From Psychrobacillus faecigallinarum (lineage in GTDB: Bacteria > Bacillota > Bacilli > Bacillales_A > Planococcaceae), in NCBI RefSeq assembly GCF_014836595.1, contig NZ_JACSQO010000014.1, positions 1 to 64,000 of the forward strand: a DNA stretch of 64,000 bases. Reading direction: 5' to 3'. The notes under the pieces were generated by a model. The model did not search any database. It had not been told where the DNA came from and saw nothing but the letters and a program-made list of their open reading frames with translations. Shown piece by piece: positions 1 through 8,530 of the stretch. Within the stretch, counting starts at the first letter, position 1. Every line of letters begins with the position of its first letter. A program made the position numbers and the translations under genes.

Positions 1-146
1 GCTCATTTTGTTTTGCTGGCATCATCATTAAATGATGTCAAAAATTGTTTTGCGTCAATACAACCGAAGTTGTTTGAAGCTATATGTCTTAACGTTTTGC
101 ATGTTCAGTTTTCAATGTTCATTTTTGCGTTGTCGTTTTTTGCGAC
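1..146 (-). ncRNA. rrn leader: Leader of a ribosomal RNA operon (16S lies beyond the window edge)
   Basis: Read on the minus strand this stretch contains the motif TGAACATTGAAAACTGAAC followed by a GC-containing stem (CAACTTCGGTTG) and ends with TGATGCCAGCAAAACAAA, the kind of leader found just before 16S rRNA in Bacillales. Two promoters lie directly upstream. In B. subtilis ygxA is followed by the rrnD operon, and ygxA is the next gene here. The 16S gene itself is not in the window, so the assignment rests on leader similarity from memory and on context. Confidence 0.75.
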
Positions 147-152
147 TTCTCT

Positions 153-181
153 AATTTATCACCATTCAACTGGCTAGTCAA
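153..181 (-). promoter_or_regulatory. rRNA operon promoter P2
   Basis: On the minus strand TTGACT (176-181) and TAAATT (153-158) are separated by 17 bases, a good sigma-A promoter immediately upstream of the rRNA leader. It is the downstream member of a tandem pair. Confidence 0.7.
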
Positions 182-250
182 GAAGTTTTTTAAAAAACTT
201 TTTTTATTAATTTTCTGCTGTTTTTTAATTCGTTTTTGACGACGCTTATT

Positions 251-280
251 ATAATACCGCATATTTAATGTATATGTCAA
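251..280 (-). promoter_or_regulatory. rRNA operon promoter P1
   Basis: On the minus strand a consensus -35 box TTGACA (275-280) and TATTAT (251-256) are 18 bases apart. Tandem promoters P1 and P2 are usual for Bacillus rRNA operons. The -35 box is built into the end of the terminator hairpin of ygxA (276-318). Confidence 0.7.
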
Positions 281-318
281 CAAAAAACGAGCATTTTTTT
301 ATTTCGTTTTTTGTTGAC
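276..318 (-). terminator. ygxA terminator fused to the rrn P1 -35 box
   Basis: A perfect 15-base inverted repeat (276-290 with 304-318, arms GTCAACAAAAAACGA) has a 13-base loop. On the minus strand the distal arm gives TCGTTTTTT, a terminator-like T-run, and its last bases TTGAC form most of the -35 hexamer of P1. Confidence 0.65.
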
Positions 319-324
319 CTTTTT

Positions 325-1191
325 TTACTCTTTAACTTTGTAGTATCTATGCAGAATATGGCTGCTTTTAGTAGGTTGTTTTTCTATTAGAATTAATCCT
401 TTATCGACCAAGAATTCTATAAATACTTCAAGGTCAACGGAATAGTTTTTTAATTCCTCTTGTTCATGAATCTCTTGTATCGTCCAATACTCTTTAGAAG
501 AAAGTACTTCGATTATATGCCGTGCCCCATCCTTTGTTCTTGAATGAATTAAGAAGTCACTCGCTAAAAATAAAAGTTCTAATCTTTTCTCTAATGTTTC
601 TCCACTCGACACTAACTCATCGTACAATTTATATATAGAAGGATCTAATTGCTTTACTTGCTTCCACACCATAACCTCCGGGTGCATCCCCTTTTCAATA
701 ATAGCTAATCTAGCTAGATGATGCAGTGAGTTTACAATATGATTATAAGCATCTAGATAATTTAATTGCTCAAAGAATACTTTAGCTTGCATATAGCTTC
801 TACTAAGCTTTGCAAATTCTATTCCCATTCTTACATTTCGGCCGTTTACCGGGAAATCCTGTAATTCCTTTTTAAGGTTTTCTACATATTCATTTCGATC
901 AAATATTACTCTCCCATTGATCATCCAGCCCACTAACTTAGGATTGGCTCCTACTATAAACCATTTTCTAATTTGTTTTTCCGTAATAATATGCAATGCT
1001 GCCTTTTTGTCGTTATACGTATAATGCTTAGTAAAAACCGGAATAGGAGAATCTTTAGTTATAATGAACAATATGGAATCAAAGGTATCAGTAATAGGAC
1101 TGACTTCTTCTATTTTTTCTATTAATATTATGCCTAATGTATTTGAATCACTGGCTCTTTCTTGATAGATAGGTCTTAACAACGCTTCCAA
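325..1191 (-). CDS. ygxA: YgxA-type nucleotidyltransferase-like protein
   Basis: The 288-residue product resembles B. subtilis YgxA, a protein with a nucleotidyltransferase-like N-terminal domain (about residues 1-115), a helical middle part (116-215) and a winged-helix-like C-terminus (220-288). Its substrate is unknown. I choose the TTG start at 1191 because AAAGGAGG lies eight bases upstream and the protein then begins LEALLRPIYQERA; an upstream ATG at 1269 has no comparable site. The gene is divergent from ygzB and lies directly before an rRNA operon, as in B. subtilis. A functional link to rRNA is suggested only by this conserved position. Confidence 0.8.
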   Translation of the reverse strand: MEALLRPIYQERASDSNTLGIILIEKIEEVSPITDTFDSILFIITKDSPIPVFTKHYTYNDKKAALHIITEKQIRKWFIVGANPKLVGWMINGRVIFDRNEYVENLKKELQDFPVNGRNVRMGIEFAKLSRSYMQAKVFFEQLNYLDAYNHIVNSLHHLARLAIIEKGMHPEVMVWKQVKQLDPSIYKLYDELVSSGETLEKRLELLFLASDFLIHSRTKDGARHIIEVLSSKEYWTIQEIHEQEELKNYSVDLEVFIEFLVDKGLILIEKQPTKSSHILHRYYKVKE

Positions 1192-1320
1192 TGTGAAAGC
1201 CTCCTTTATTAACTTATGTATTATTCTTCGACAATAATTTGATATTTCCTCTTTAAACTTTAATAACATTCCTTTATAAAAAAATATGTTATAGTGTAGG
1301 TATAATTAGGAGGCTAAAAA

Positions 1321-1665
1321 ATGAAACCCTATAAAAACAAAATAAATCGAATTCGTTCCTTTGCTCTTGGTTTAATATTCTTTGGCTTTATTATCATGTA
1401 CGGGGCTATCTTCTTTAGAGAGAACGCTATCTTAGTAACAATATTTATGACACTTGGGTTACTTTCTATTATTGGAAGTACAGCTGTATATGGATGGATA
1501 GGTTTATTATCTACTAAAGCCGTTCAAGTAGTATGCCCCAACTGTGGAAAACACACGAAAGTTTTAGGACGAGTAGATATGTGTATGTATTGCAAAGAAC
1601 CACTTACATTGGATCCTACTCTTGAAGGTGAAGAATTTGATATTAGCTACAATAGAAAGAAATAA
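1321..1665 (+). CDS. ygzB: YgzB, UPF0295 membrane protein with zinc-ribbon-like tail
   Basis: The 114-residue protein has two hydrophobic segments (about 15-35 and 42-65) followed by CPNCGK and CMYC, four cysteines spaced like a small zinc ribbon facing the cytoplasm. This is the UPF0295 family; its role is not known. AGGAGG lies nine bases before the ATG, and TATAGT/TATAAT-like -10 sequences occur just upstream. It is divergent from ygxA, the same pair as in B. subtilis, where it sits next to perR; here a chemoreceptor gene intervenes. Confidence 0.85.
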   Translation: MKPYKNKINRIRSFALGLIFFGFIIMYGAIFFRENAILVTIFMTLGLLSIIGSTAVYGWIGLLSTKAVQVVCPNCGKHTKVLGRVDMCMYCKEPLTLDPTLEGEEFDISYNRKK

Positions 1666-1670
1666 TCCCT

Positions 1671-1702
1671 GCACTTTGCTTTTAAGCAAGGTGCTTTTTT
1701 AT
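1671..1702 (+). terminator. Terminator of ygzB
   Basis: GCACTTTGCTT pairs with AAGCAAGGTGC (one G-U pair) and is followed by six T. Confidence 0.85.
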
Positions 1703-1717
1703 ATTAACATAGTATAC

Positions 1718-1995
1718 TCATATAGAGTGAAATGAAACGAAGTCTTCTTTCTCTACTCTCCATATTGCAAGCATCGCATTATTAGCATCATCATGATAAC
1801 CAGCACCTCTGTTTCTTAGAAGATATAGAAACTCCTCACTTTTTAAATTAGCCAACACTAATCAATTGGAATGGATATCGACGATTTCTTACTATGTATT
1901 GTAAATCAAAATAATTTTCCCCATTTACTCTGCGTACCTTTCCTATTTAGGTTAAATAAAATAGTCTAGGTGGCTTTGAGAACTAATTTCTCCAT
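1718..1995 (-). pseudogene. Decayed protein-coding remnant, family not recognised
   Basis: No intact gene lies between 1703 and 2173, but the minus strand holds protein-like stretches that join only across frame changes. One begins ATG at 1993 with MEKLVLKAT, hits a stop, continues TILFNLNRKGTQSKWG, shifts frame into ENYFDLQYIVRNRRYPFQLI, and shifts again into LANLKSEEFLYLLRNRGAGY, ending at a TGA at 1718-1720. The segments are free of low-complexity sequence and read as one broken protein of roughly 90 residues. I do not recognise the family. Chance open frames remain possible. Confidence 0.4.
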
Positions 1996-2116
1996 TTGTT
2001 TAGGCAGTCATCGACCTTGTACTATTCCCGTGTTTAATTACCTATACGTATCAATTATTTTTCACTTTATTGTATTGTTTTATTTTTAAGAATAAAATTA
2101 ATCAAAATATTTGTAG

Positions 2117-2145
2117 TTGACGGATAATTAATACTACTTTAGACT
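2117..2145 (+). promoter_or_regulatory. Putative promoter of the chemoreceptor gene
   Basis: TTGACG (2117-2122) and TAGACT (2140-2145) are 17 bases apart, with a ribosome-binding site 16 bases downstream. No flagellar sigma-D promoter was seen. Confidence 0.45.
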
Positions 2146-2173
2146 TAAAGCGAAAGAAGTGGAGGGTACCATT

Positions 2174-3859
2174 ATGTCTATTAGAAAAAAACTGAACTTT
2201 TCCTTTTTATCTATTTTCTTTTTATTACTTATCACTTTAGGGGTAACATTCCTACAATTACTATCTATTGAAGAAAAATTTGATTATGCATTAGATAATC
2301 GTGTACAACAACAGCTCTTAACGGACGATATTCAAACAGAGCTTGGTATGCAAGGACTTTACATAAGAGCTATGATTTTAAATAATACAGATAAGGCAAA
2401 GGACTCCTTAGTTATGCATCAAGATTTGTTGAATGAGGCAATTCTAAATTTAGAAAATTTGGCTTCATCAGACACAATGAAGGGCTATTTGAGTGATATC
2501 CATAAACATAACGACGCGTTTAACACTGCTGCTACAGAAGCTATGGACGCATTAAACAAGGGAAACAAAGACAGTGCGTTACAAATAGTAAATAATGACG
2601 CTCAAATAGCAAATGAAGGTGTTTTAGCCACAGCACTCAAAATAAATGAATATCAAGAAGGTCAATTAAAGGTAATTACAGATGAGACTAAACAGGTAGT
2701 CAAAAATACAATTATTTTTAGTCTGGCGATACTTGCTATTAGTATTATGGTCGCTTCTGGAATTTCTATATTTATAAAAAAATCCATTACTATTCCTCTT
2801 GTGAAAGTAGCAAGGGCAACTGAGATTATAGCGAATGGTGACTTAACAGCACCTGATATTAATAGCCAAGCAAAGGATGAAATAGGTGATCTAGCTAAAT
2901 CCTTTAATAAAATGAAATCTAACCTGAAAGATCTAATCATTAGCTTACATGAAAATGCCAATCATTTATCGAGTGTATCTGAGGAGCTTTCTGCTAGCAC
3001 AGAGGAAGTGACCATTGCGTCTACGGATGTGGCAAATCGTGTGGAAATGACTGCCGAAGGTGCACAAAGCTCTGCAAGATCTGCCAAAGAAAGTGCGACT
3101 GCTATGGATGAGACTGCTGCCGGAGTGCAACGTATTGCTGAATCTACCCAAATTTTACATAGCAATGCATCAAACACAATTGAGTTTGCTAGTAAGGGTG
3201 AAGAAATATTAAAAACAGCCAAAGAACAAATGCAACTGATTTATGATTCATCTAATGAAACGAATCAGCTTATTAAAAAATTAAGTGAGCAATCCCTTGA
3301 AATTGAGAATATCACAAAAGTTATTACAGCTATCTCTGAGCAAACAAACTTACTTGCCTTAAACGCTGCTATTGAAGCTGCTCGAGCAGGAGAACATGGA
3401 AAAGGATTTGCAGTAGTTGCCGATGAAGTAAGGAAACTTGCTGAGGAATCTAAACAGTCTGCTAGCCAAATAGTATCCTTAATTATAGAAATTCAAAAGG
3501 ATACAAAAAATGTGGAAAAATCCGTTTTGGTCGGACTTCAAAATGCTGAAGAAGGTGTGGAAGTAATTAACGAGGCCAATACTTCCTTCCTATCAATTGC
3601 TAGCTCCATTGAGCAAGTTACCTACCAGATAGAAGATATTTCAGCTACATCTGAGCAAATCTCAGCAAGTGCTGAAGAAGTTGCAGCATCAGTAGCTGAA
3701 ATTGCCAGCCATACGATAGAAGCATCCTCCCAGACCGAAATGATCTCTGCTGCTGTAGAGGAACAGACAGCAACCATGCAGGAAATCAACACAGTGGCGC
3801 AGGACTTAACAGAAAAAGCAGTGGATTTAGAACAACTTATTGGCCGCTTTAAAATTTAG
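2174..3859 (+). CDS. Methyl-accepting chemotaxis protein
   Basis: The 561-residue transmembrane receptor senses a signal outside the cell and controls the CheA kinase. It starts with a transmembrane segment (about 8-28), has a periplasmic-type helical sensor region of about 150 residues, a second membrane segment (about 180-203), a HAMP domain, and a long coiled-coil signalling domain with the conserved tip EQTNLLALNAAIEAARAGE. The short helical sensor fits the four-helix-bundle (4HB_MCP) type; the ligand cannot be read. ATG 2174 is chosen because GGAGG lies eight bases upstream; an in-frame GTG at 2159 has none. It separates ygzB from perR, unlike B. subtilis. Confidence 0.93.
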   Translation: MSIRKKLNFSFLSIFFLLLITLGVTFLQLLSIEEKFDYALDNRVQQQLLTDDIQTELGMQGLYIRAMILNNTDKAKDSLVMHQDLLNEAILNLENLASSDTMKGYLSDIHKHNDAFNTAATEAMDALNKGNKDSALQIVNNDAQIANEGVLATALKINEYQEGQLKVITDETKQVVKNTIIFSLAILAISIMVASGISIFIKKSITIPLVKVARATEIIANGDLTAPDINSQAKDEIGDLAKSFNKMKSNLKDLIISLHENANHLSSVSEELSASTEEVTIASTDVANRVEMTAEGAQSSARSAKESATAMDETAAGVQRIAESTQILHSNASNTIEFASKGEEILKTAKEQMQLIYDSSNETNQLIKKLSEQSLEIENITKVITAISEQTNLLALNAAIEAARAGEHGKGFAVVADEVRKLAEESKQSASQIVSLIIEIQKDTKNVEKSVLVGLQNAEEGVEVINEANTSFLSIASSIEQVTYQIEDISATSEQISASAEEVAASVAEIASHTIEASSQTEMISAAVEEQTATMQEINTVAQDLTEKAVDLEQLIGRFKI

Positions 3860-3864
3860 ACAAA

Positions 3865-3898
3865 ATAAAAACCGAGCGAATATACGCTCGGTTTTTTA
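3865..3898. terminator. Bidirectional terminator between the chemoreceptor gene and perR
   Basis: ACCGAGCG pairs with CGCTCGGT (loop AATATA), flanked by A-run and T-run; it serves both convergent genes and overlaps the last codon of perR. Confidence 0.9.
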
Positions 3899-4339
3899 TT
3901 GGACTTTAGTTGCTTGTTCCTTACATGTAGGACACGAACCGTAAATCTCCATTCGGTGAGAACTAACATCAAAACCGGTCAAATGAGAGGCAAGATGCTC
4001 TACTTCATCTAATCCTGGATAATGGAAGTCAACTATTTTACCGCAAGAATTACAAATCATATGGTAGTGGTCATTTGTGATGAAATCAAAACGACTTGAA
4101 TTATCGCCATATGTTAATTCCTTTACTAAGCCCGCTTCTCTAAACACACGTAAGTTGTTATAGACAGTAGCAACGCTCATGCTGGGAAATTTACTTTCAA
4201 GCGCTTTATATATATCGTCCGCAGTGGGATGTGACATAGATTGAATAATAAATTCCAGAATCGCATGGCGTTGAGGCGTTATACGTACACCGGTTGATTT
4301 CAATGTATCCAAAGCGTCTCTTAAATGTACTTCCGTCAT
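3896..4339 (-). CDS. perR: Peroxide-sensing repressor PerR (Fur family)
   Basis: The 147-residue dimeric metal-dependent repressor controls oxidative-stress and metal genes. Every key residue of B. subtilis PerR is present at the same number: regulatory-metal ligands H37, D85, H91, H93 and D104, and zinc-site cysteines C96, C99, C136 and C139. H37 and H91 are the residues oxidised by peroxide in the B. subtilis protein. The N-terminal winged helix spans about residues 1-80. AGAGAGG precedes the ATG. Two Per-box sequences upstream suggest autoregulation. The neighbours ygaF and ygxA/ygzB match the B. subtilis perR locus. Confidence 0.96.
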   Translation of the reverse strand: MTEVHLRDALDTLKSTGVRITPQRHAILEFIIQSMSHPTADDIYKALESKFPSMSVATVYNNLRVFREAGLVKELTYGDNSSRFDFITNDHYHMICNSCGKIVDFHYPGLDEVEHLASHLTGFDVSSHRMEIYGSCPTCKEQATKVQ

Positions 4340-4355
4340 CGCTATGCACCTCTCT

Positions 4356-4370
4356 TTATAATCATTATTA
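4356..4370. promoter_or_regulatory. Per box 1 upstream of perR
   Basis: TTATAATCATTATTA matches the 7-1-7 Per-box consensus TTATAATnATTATAA at 13 of 14 defined positions. It lies 17 bases upstream of the perR start codon. Confidence 0.75.
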
Positions 4371-4380
4371 AATGATAAGT

Positions 4381-4395
4381 TTATAATAAGTATAA
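4381..4395. promoter_or_regulatory. Per box 2 upstream of perR
   Basis: TTATAATAAGTATAA matches the Per-box consensus at 13 of 14 positions and is 25 bases (centre to centre) from box 1, about two and a half helical turns. Confidence 0.6.
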
Positions 4396-4451
4396 AGAAG
4401 AAATACTATCGCTGTCAAATTTTTCGACTATTAACATAGTATTAATACACT

Positions 4452-5396
4452 TTAGTATCCTCGTGAAACGTCTATAACATTTTCAAAATTGCTTTCTTCA
4501 TTTAAATAGGAAGTTAAATTTCTAGAGAAAATTTCAAGTGCTCTCACCACATATTGAGAGGAGTGACTAGAGATATGTGGGGAGATGATTACATTTGGCA
4601 TACTCCAAAACGGATGATCACTTTCAAGTGGTTCCTTTGCAAAAACGTCTAATACAGCATAGGCTATACAATTATCCTCCAAGGCTTGTTTCAAATCCTG
4701 CTCTTTCAATAAGTCCCCACGTCCGTAATTCATAAAAATAGCACTCTCTTTCATAGATTTGAAGTGCTCGTATGTTAACAGTCCTCTCGTTTCTTCAGTG
4801 CTAGGAAGTATGGAGATTACTATATCAGCTTTTGGTAATACCTCTTTTAATGACTTGAAGGATACCATCTCATCCATATAAGATGCTGTTTTTCCACTAC
4901 GATTGCAACCAATTGTGTGTACTCCAAATGCTTGTAACAGTCTTCCTACTTCTCCTCCAATTGCCCCCGGCCCTATTATTAATGCTGTTGATCCATAAAG
5001 CTCCGATGAGGGAACTCTTTTCGACCATTCTGCCTTTTTCTGATTTTCAGCTATGAGAGGCAGGGACTTTTTAATAGAAAGTATATGAGCCAAAATGGAT
5101 TCGGCCATAGGTGTTTTATGAATACCTCTCACATTTGTGAGAAGTATGTTCCTTTGGGCTATTTCTTGTAAAGGCATTTTTTCTAAACCTGCTGAGGCAA
5201 CCATAACCCATTTCAGTTTTTTAGCACCTTCTATATGTGAAGGTTTAAGGTCCTCCCCATACGTCACAAAAACACTAGCTGTTTTAAGTTCATTCTCATT
5301 TAAGTCCTTATGGAAGATAAAATCTACTTGGGGAAAGCGATTGATCAAGCTTAATCGCTGCTCCTCCTTCGGTAAAAAGGAAAATAATATTTTCAT
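4452..5396 (-). CDS. D-isomer-specific 2-hydroxyacid dehydrogenase
   Basis: The 314-residue NAD(P)-dependent enzyme is predicted to reduce a 2-oxo acid to a D-2-hydroxy acid. The nucleotide-binding motif GPGAIGGEVG begins at residue 142. The catalytic trio is visible: R226 in NYGRGD, E255 in AKEPLE and H274 in ISPHIS. The substrate cannot be told; the phosphoglycerate/formate dehydrogenase superfamily is broad. Only four bases separate it from the upstream ygaF stop, so the two are probably co-transcribed. This gene is not at the B. subtilis perR locus as I recall it. Glyoxylate/hydroxypyruvate reductase is a possible specific role. Confidence 0.88.
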   Translation of the reverse strand: MKILFSFLPKEEQRLSLINRFPQVDFIFHKDLNENELKTASVFVTYGEDLKPSHIEGAKKLKWVMVASAGLEKMPLQEIAQRNILLTNVRGIHKTPMAESILAHILSIKKSLPLIAENQKKAEWSKRVPSSELYGSTALIIGPGAIGGEVGRLLQAFGVHTIGCNRSGKTASYMDEMVSFKSLKEVLPKADIVISILPSTEETRGLLTYEHFKSMKESAIFMNYGRGDLLKEQDLKQALEDNCIAYAVLDVFAKEPLESDHPFWSMPNVIISPHISSHSSQYVVRALEIFSRNLTSYLNEESNFENVIDVSRGY

Positions 5397-5400
5397 CTAT

Positions 5401-5883
5401 TTATTCACCAGCTTTTACTAAGGATTTTAATGTATGTAGCACTTCTTCTACGTGATCTTTTACTTTAACCTTTCTCCACTCCTTCACCACTGTCCCAGTT
5501 GGATCGATCAAAAAGGTTGTACGTTCAATTCCCATATATTCTTTCCCAAAGTTTTTCTTCAATGCCCATACTCCGTATGCCTCTGAAACTTCATGAGTAT
5601 CATCGATCAATAAAGAAAAAGGTAGTCCATGCTTTTCTATAAATTTTGTATGGGCCTTCTCACCATCTGCACTTACTCCAAGAATGACTGCATTTAAATC
5701 AGAAAAATCTTCATAGGCGTCTCTAAACTCACATGCTTCCGTCGTGCAGCCCGGTGTGGAGTCTTTAGGGTAAAAGTACAAAATGACATACTGCTTTCCA
5801 GCAAAGTCTTCCAATGATACGACTTCACCCTTTTCATTTTTTAATGAAAATTTAGGTGCGGCCATTCCTTCTAATTGTTCCAT
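5401..5883 (-). CDS. ygaF: Thioredoxin-dependent peroxiredoxin (BCP/PrxQ type)
   Basis: The 160-residue cytoplasmic thiol peroxidase reduces hydrogen peroxide and organic peroxides. The peroxidatic cysteine is C46 in PGCTTEAC and the resolving cysteine is C51, the atypical two-Cys BCP arrangement. ATG 5883 is preferred over the adjacent TTG at 5886 because GGAGGG then sits at the usual distance. B. subtilis YgaF is the neighbour of perR too; a peroxidase next to a peroxide regulator makes sense, but I found no good Per box in front of this gene. Confidence 0.93.
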   Translation of the reverse strand: MEQLEGMAAPKFSLKNEKGEVVSLEDFAGKQYVILYFYPKDSTPGCTTEACEFRDAYEDFSDLNAVILGVSADGEKAHTKFIEKHGLPFSLLIDDTHEVSEAYGVWALKKNFGKEYMGIERTTFLIDPTGTVVKEWRKVKVKDHVEEVLHTLKSLVKAGE

Positions 5884-6061
5884 CAAAATCCCTCCTCTAA
5901 TATTAGTTATATCGTAACGAACTTTATAAGTATGTTCAATTTCTTTAGCCTTTTTCCTCTTATTTGTCTAAAATATTAAAAGTAACCACTATGACTAGAA
6001 GTTTTAGGAAAGACAAGTTATAATTTTCATCTTACATACATTCAATAATGGAGGTAGAACA

Positions 6062-7360
6062 TTGAAACATACACAATCTGAACAAATACAGGTACATGCA
6101 TTAGAACATATCGTTGGAGGAGTAAACAGCCCTTCCCGCTCCTATAAAGCAGTTGGAGGCGGAGCACCTATTGTCATGGAAAGAGCAGAAGGTGCATACT
6201 TCTATGATGTAGATGGAAACAAGTATATCGATTACTTAGCAGCCTACGGTCCTATTATTACCGGACACGCTCACCCGCATATTACAGAAGCTATTACAAA
6301 GGCGGCCCAAACAGGCTTATTATATGGTACCCCAACAAAGCATGAGGTTACATTCGCTAAAATGCTAAAAGATGCTATACCTTCAATGGATAAAGTGCGC
6401 TTTGTTAACTCAGGGACGGAAGCAGTAATGACTACAATACGAGTTGCACGTGCCTATACAGGAAGAACAAAAGTAATGAAATTTGCTGGCTGCTATCACG
6501 GGCACTCTGATTTAGTTTTAGTTGCAGCAGGCTCTGGCCCAGCAACTCTTGGAACTCCCGATTCTGCCGGAGTACCTCAATCTATCGCAAAAGAAGTTAT
6601 AACGATTCCATTCAATGATCCTCAGGCATACAAGGATGCTATGGAAAAGTGGGGTTCTGAATTAGCCTGTATTTTAGTGGAACCTATTGTAGGTAATTTT
6701 GGAATGGTGGAGCCTAATGAAGGATTTTTAGCGCTAGTTCACGAAATTGCAAAAGAAAAGGGAGCTCTTGTTATCTATGATGAAGTAATTACAGCATTCC
6801 GCTTCCATTATGGAGCTGCATCTACTATGCTTGGCCAAATACCGGACTTAACTGCATTGGGTAAGATTATTGGCGGTGGACTTCCGATTGGTGCATATGG
6901 CGGTAAGAAAGAAATTATGGAGCAGGTAGCACCACTTGGACCTGCTTATCAGGCTGGAACAATGGCTGGTAATCCTGCGTCAATGCAAGCAGGAATTGCT
7001 TGTTTAGAAGTTCTTCAGGCTCCCGGTTTATATGAAGAGCTAGATAGATTAGGTGCATTGTTAGAGAAAGGAATTTTAGATGCAGCTAAGAAAAATAATA
7101 TTACAATTACAATCAATCGCATAAAAGGTGCACTTTCCGTTTATTTTACCGATGTAAAGGTTGAAAACTACGAACAGGCAGAAGCTAGTGATGGTGAGAT
7201 GTTCGCTAAATTCTTCAAGCTTATGCTTGAGCAGGGTATCAATCTTGCACCTTCTAAATACGAAGCTTGGTTTATTACTACAGCTCACACAGAAAATGAT
7301 ATAGTAGAGACAATTAATGCTGTAGACAATGCTTTTGCTCAACTAAATAAATCAAAGTAA
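6062..7360 (+). CDS. gsaB: Glutamate-1-semialdehyde 2,1-aminomutase
   Basis: The 432-residue PLP enzyme converts glutamate-1-semialdehyde to 5-aminolevulinate, the precursor of haem. The PLP lysine lies in LGKIIGGGLP (about residue 270); the aminotransferase features VNSGTEAVMTTIRVARA and CYHGHSD are present. The start is TTG at 6062, seven bases after GGAGG. The context ygaF-gsaB-ygaE is that of the B. subtilis gsaB paralogue rather than the hemAXCDBL operon, so a second hemL may exist elsewhere in this genome. Confidence 0.95.
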   Translation: MKHTQSEQIQVHALEHIVGGVNSPSRSYKAVGGGAPIVMERAEGAYFYDVDGNKYIDYLAAYGPIITGHAHPHITEAITKAAQTGLLYGTPTKHEVTFAKMLKDAIPSMDKVRFVNSGTEAVMTTIRVARAYTGRTKVMKFAGCYHGHSDLVLVAAGSGPATLGTPDSAGVPQSIAKEVITIPFNDPQAYKDAMEKWGSELACILVEPIVGNFGMVEPNEGFLALVHEIAKEKGALVIYDEVITAFRFHYGAASTMLGQIPDLTALGKIIGGGLPIGAYGGKKEIMEQVAPLGPAYQAGTMAGNPASMQAGIACLEVLQAPGLYEELDRLGALLEKGILDAAKKNNITITINRIKGALSVYFTDVKVENYEQAEASDGEMFAKFFKLMLEQGINLAPSKYEAWFITTAHTENDIVETINAVDNAFAQLNKSK

Positions 7361-7386
7361 TAAGGTTAACGAAAGGATAGGATGGA

Positions 7387-8469
7387 ATGAAATTAGGCGC
7401 ACGCATATTTAAAACTGGAGTTGCTATAGTATTTTCCTTGTTTATAGCTGAACTACTTCAGCTTCCTAGTCCTGTCTTTGCAGGAATAGCAGCAATTTTT
7501 GCGATACAACCATCTATCTATAGATCCTACTTAACCGTTATTGAACAAATACAATCTAACCTAATTGGAGCAGCTATAGCAGTCATTTTTGCATTAGTTT
7601 TTGGCAATCATATTATTGCTGTTGGCTTTGCTGCAATTGTCGCCATTTCCATCATGCTCAAATTTAAGCTAGAAAAAACTGTTTCGTTAGCATTAGTTAC
7701 TGTGATAGCTATTATGGAGATACAAAGCGATGAATTTTTAACCTTTGCACTGATTCGATTTTGTACCATTCTCGTTGGGGTAATTTCAGCCTTTGTCGTA
7801 AATCTAGTATTTCTTCCACCTAAATTTGAGACAAAGCTTTTTAACTCTATTCATTACACACAGGATGAAATTATAAGATGGATTAGAATCGCTTCCAGAA
7901 ACGCGGCCGATCATCAGTCTAGTAAGCAGGCAATAAGTCAGCTAAAAGGTAGACTAGAACGAATCGATCAAATATACTCCTTTTTTAAGGAAGAAAGAGT
8001 ATATACAAAAAAAGCAACACATTCAAAAGGTAGAAAAGCAGTCGTTTATCGCGAGCTCATCGAGATTTCATACAATAGCTTAGAAGTATTAAAAAGATTG
8101 CATCTCCATGAAAATGAATTAAATGACCTTCCAGAGCATTTTAGAATGATGATAACAGAAAGATTAGATTCACTTTTGACTTATCATGAGCAGCTCCATT
8201 TGAAATTTATTGGCAAGCTTAAAGCAGATCACATGGAATGGCACGGTCCAGAGGCATTTATTCAAAGACAAGAGGTTATGAATATATTCGTCCAACAAAT
8301 TGCCTTAACCCAAATAGAGGAGGAGTTCTCTACGTACCATCTCCTGCATTTACTTTCTTCTATTTTAAAATATGAAGAACAGCTAGAGCATGTGGATAAG
8401 CTCATAACTGCTTATCAGAACTTCCACAGTAAGGAATTAACTGTACAGATTGAGGAAACTCCTTATTAA
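7387..8469 (+). CDS. ygaE: YgaE, aromatic acid exporter/FUSC-like membrane protein
   Basis: The 360-residue protein has about five hydrophobic segments in residues 8-150, including AGIAAIFAIQPSIYRSYLTV, then a long charged, mainly helical cytoplasmic region. This is the layout of the ArAE_1/DUF939 family (aromatic acid exporter-like). It starts 26 bases after gsaB and is probably in the same transcript, as in B. subtilis. The transported compound is unknown. Confidence 0.82.
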   Translation: MKLGARIFKTGVAIVFSLFIAELLQLPSPVFAGIAAIFAIQPSIYRSYLTVIEQIQSNLIGAAIAVIFALVFGNHIIAVGFAAIVAISIMLKFKLEKTVSLALVTVIAIMEIQSDEFLTFALIRFCTILVGVISAFVVNLVFLPPKFETKLFNSIHYTQDEIIRWIRIASRNAADHQSSKQAISQLKGRLERIDQIYSFFKEERVYTKKATHSKGRKAVVYRELIEISYNSLEVLKRLHLHENELNDLPEHFRMMITERLDSLLTYHEQLHLKFIGKLKADHMEWHGPEAFIQRQEVMNIFVQQIALTQIEEEFSTYHLLHLLSSILKYEEQLEHVDKLITAYQNFHSKELTVQIEETPY

Positions 8470-8471
8470 AA

Positions 8472-8530
8472 CTAAAAAACACGTATCTCCATTTGGCAAT
8501 GAGTGCCATTAGGAGATACGTGTTTTTTAG
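8472..8530. terminator. Bidirectional terminator between ygaE and the peptide importer operon
   Basis: A long stem AAAACACGTATCTCC/GGAGATACGTGTTTT with an inner TGGCA/TGCCA stem has T-runs on both sides and serves the two convergent operons. Confidence 0.9.

Noticed and set aside
2662..3222. Minus-strand frames of 60-99 codons opposite the chemoreceptor gene
   Set aside because: They are antisense to a strongly supported gene, lack binding sites and show the composition expected from the complementary strand.
5884..5960. Per box in front of ygaF
   Set aside because: TTATAAGTATGTTCA matches only one half of the consensus.
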